In this document: positions 62,521 through 64,000 of the stretch, in pieces
Numbering within the stretch: position 1 is the stretch's first letter
Layout: the number at the start of each line of letters is the position of its first letter
DNA from: an uncultured Bdellovibrionales bacterium
GTDB taxonomy: Bacteria > Bdellovibrionota > Bdellovibrionia > Bdellovibrionales > Bdellovibrionaceae
Reading direction: 5' to 3'
Assembly (NCBI GenBank): GCA_903926205.1
Contig: CAIYID010000025.1
Span: 1-64,000, forward strand
DNA: 64,000 nt
The notes under the pieces: model-generated
What the model was told of the DNA's origin: nothing
What the model saw: the letters and a program-made list of their open reading frames with translations, nothing else
The model's database searches: none
Program-made: the position numbers and the translations under genes

Positions 62521-63725
62521 TAGTACACGACCCTTGTTTTAATACTCCGTGAGAGTTGACTGATTTCTTTTGACAAAGAACTCGCCTCGGCTTTTTCAAC
62601 GTCCATCACTAAATAACCAATGCGATTATCCGTTGATAAAAATTGTCCTTGAATATTAGCGCCGAATTTTGAGACCACTCCGTTAATTTCTCCCAAGACT
62701 CCGGGCTCATTTTTATGGACGTTAATGATTCGATGAGCCCCCGCAATCACGGGTAAATCCACTTGCGGAAAATTCACCGCTCCAGAGGTAGAGCCCACCT
62801 TTAAAAATCTTCGAAAACTTTCGGCCACTTCAAGCCCGATCGCATACTGAGCTTCTTCCGTACTTCCTCCAATATGGGGAGTTAAAAATACGTTCGGGAT
62901 CCCCTGAAGCAGACTTGAGAACTTTTCTTTGTTCGAGGAAGGTTCCTCAGGAAACACATCCACCGCCGCACCAGCAATGTGTTTTTCCTTGAGAGCTTTA
63001 ACGAGATCTTCGATGACCACCACTGTGCCGCGAGAAGCATTGATTAAATATGCGCCTTGTTTCATTTTTCGCAATTCCGACGCACCCATCATGTCTTTTG
63101 TTTGCGGAGTTTCTGGAACATGCAAAGTCACAAAATCAGAGAGCCCTAACAATTCAGAAAAAGTCGAGCAAACTTGGGCGTTGCCCAATGGCAATCTTTT
63201 TACGATGTCATAGTAGACAACTTTCAAGCCCATGGACTCTGCCAAAACACTCACTTGAGAACCAATATGACCATAACCTACAATTCCCAAGGTCTTGCCA
63301 CGGATTTCCCGTGAACCATCGGCTGACTTCATCCAGCCGCCTGAATGTGCCAGCGTATTACGATCACCAAGCTGTCGCGCGAGAATCACTAACTCTGCAA
63401 TCACCATTTCTGCAACGGAACGCGTGTTACTGTAAGGCGCATTAAAAACGGGAACTCCGAGTTGATTAGCAGCAACCAATTCCACTTGATTCGTGCCTAT
63501 ACAAAAGGCTCCAACCGCATAAAGATGAGAGTGACTCGCAAGAATTTTTTTTGTGACCAGCGTTTTAGAGCGAATGCCCAGTGCATGAAAATTTTTTACT
63601 AACTCGGTGAGTTCGTCTTCATCGGGAGAGTAATTTTTGAGCTCGACCTCAAAGCCTTCTTCTTCCAATTTTTCTTTAGCCACTGGGTGAATACTTTCAA
63701 CAAGGAGAATCTTAATTTTTTCCAT
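62520..63725 (-). CDS. serA: D-3-phosphoglycerate dehydrogenase
   Basis: First step of serine synthesis from 3-phosphoglycerate. 401 residues, the E. coli-type length. NAD-binding IRGKTLGIVGYGHIGSQV, substrate loop VGAFCIGTNQVELVAANQLGVPVFNAP, NASRGTVV, catalytic His in TPHIGGSTEEAQ and a C-terminal ACT domain (VHKNEPGVLGEINGVV, about 325-401) that usually mediates serine feedback. Overlaps the lipoprotein gene by one base. Confidence 0.96.
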   Translation of the reverse strand: MEKIKILLVESIHPVAKEKLEEEGFEVELKNYSPDEDELTELVKNFHALGIRSKTLVTKKILASHSHLYAVGAFCIGTNQVELVAANQLGVPVFNAPYSNTRSVAEMVIAELVILARQLGDRNTLAHSGGWMKSADGSREIRGKTLGIVGYGHIGSQVSVLAESMGLKVVYYDIVKRLPLGNAQVCSTFSELLGLSDFVTLHVPETPQTKDMMGASELRKMKQGAYLINASRGTVVVIEDLVKALKEKHIAGAAVDVFPEEPSSNKEKFSSLLQGIPNVFLTPHIGGSTEEAQYAIGLEVAESFRRFLKVGSTSGAVNFPQVDLPVIAGAHRIINVHKNEPGVLGEINGVVSKFGANIQGQFLSTDNRIGYLVMDVEKAEASSLSKEISQLSRSIKTRVVY

Positions 63726-63815
63726 CTGGACATAATGACAAAATCATCGAATCTTGTCGATAACATCACGCAAAAACACTCGCTTCTGACTCGCCGGCCT
63801 GAGAGACTATGGAGC

Positions 63816-64000
63816 ATGAACTCGAATAAATCTTTTCATCTATTGGTCATCGATGATGACGCGACAATTATCGACGCCTTGAAACTCATTCTTCCCAGTC
63901 AGTGGAAAATGACTTCCAGCTCACAAGCCATATTGCCGCCTTCTGCTGGAAATGCTCATGCGGCTTTTATTGATATGCATTTGAAGGGCAATACTCAAAC
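63816..64000 (+). CDS. response regulator receiver domain (cut by window edge)
   Basis: 62 codons remain open to the edge from an ATG at 63816. LLVIDDDATIIDAL carries the acidic pair and AAFIDMHLKGN has the phosphorylation Asp, so this is a receiver domain. GAGAG lies ten bases upstream. The output domain is outside the window. It diverges from serA with 90 bases between. Confidence 0.85.
   Translation, partial: MNSNKSFHLLVIDDDATIIDALKLILPSQWKMTSSSQAILPPSAGNAHAAFIDMHLKGNTQ

Noticed and set aside
1-64000. tRNA, rRNA or phage genes
   Set aside because: Reading the gaps gave no cloverleaf-type sequence, no rRNA text and no phage structural or integrase gene.

Overview
The window is a 64 kb, gene-dense, moderately low-GC bacterial chromosome segment. 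Several features point to a predatory-type deltaproteobacterial lineage (Bdellovibrionota, Bdellovibrio-like): many lipoproteins and secreted proteins of unknown function, an HFH-type tyrosine transposase of a kind I associate with Bdellovibrio, a mitochondrial-type aconitase, a complete hut set and an archaeal-type topoisomerase VI. There is no rRNA gene or other decisive marker, so this placement is an inference.

Layout. 1-2.2 kb: cut secreted protein, then a DUF2844/DUF3443 pair. 2.2-2.65 kb: a gap with two strong plus-strand terminators and no plus-strand gene before them, so probably one or two small RNAs. 2.65-8.6 kb: plus-strand housekeeping run (amidase, rph, rdgB, prs, rplY, pth, ychF). 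8.6-13 kb: minus-strand slt translationally overlapping an oligopeptide-type permease pair. 13-21 kb: radA, a prolyl-oligopeptidase lipoprotein, a frameshifted M1-type peptidase, glpK and an acyltransferase. 21-24.2 kb: a small Flp-like pilin, hutI and gpmA. 24.2-29.8 kb: the whole 2-oxoglutarate dehydrogenase complex (sucA, sucB, lpdA). 29.8-33.4 kb: an envelope cluster of unknown function with three paralogous lipoproteins, a FecR-domain protein and two small secreted proteins. 33.5-38.7 kb: hutU, an olsB/olsA-like pair, an M14-like peptidase and an alpha/beta hydrolase. 39-40.9 kb: transposase, tandem repeat and a papain-like gene broken by a stop codon. 40.9-45.8 kb: lptG-def-fmt-rpe-hutH, overlapping head to tail. 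45.9-49.6 kb: response regulator-nadC-birA-thioredoxin-like-GyrI-like operon. 49.7-53.7 kb: aconitase and two secreted proteins. 53.7-54.2 kb: a non-coding gap with two REP-like cruciform elements. 54.2-57.7 kb: topoisomerase VI A and B subunits and an HNH nuclease. 57.8-64 kb: bolA, monothiol glutaredoxin, a nitronate monooxygenase-like gene, an FAD-linked oxidase, a lipoprotein with a SecD-like tail, serA and the start of a response regulator.

How it fits together. The metabolic genes suit an amino-acid eater: histidine is degraded by HutH, HutU and HutI to formiminoglutamate and so to glutamate, while aconitase and the oxoglutarate dehydrogenase complex carry out TCA oxidation. The three hut genes lie on the same strand but in three separate places. 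Envelope remodelling (amidase, Slt, LptG-like, OlsB/A-like, many lipoproteins) is the second theme. The most unusual items are bacterial topoisomerase VI with REP-like elements beside it, the paralogous lipoprotein cluster, the slt-permease fusion operon, the Flp-like pilin with a 21-bp repeat next to its cleavage site, and two recently broken peptidase genes.
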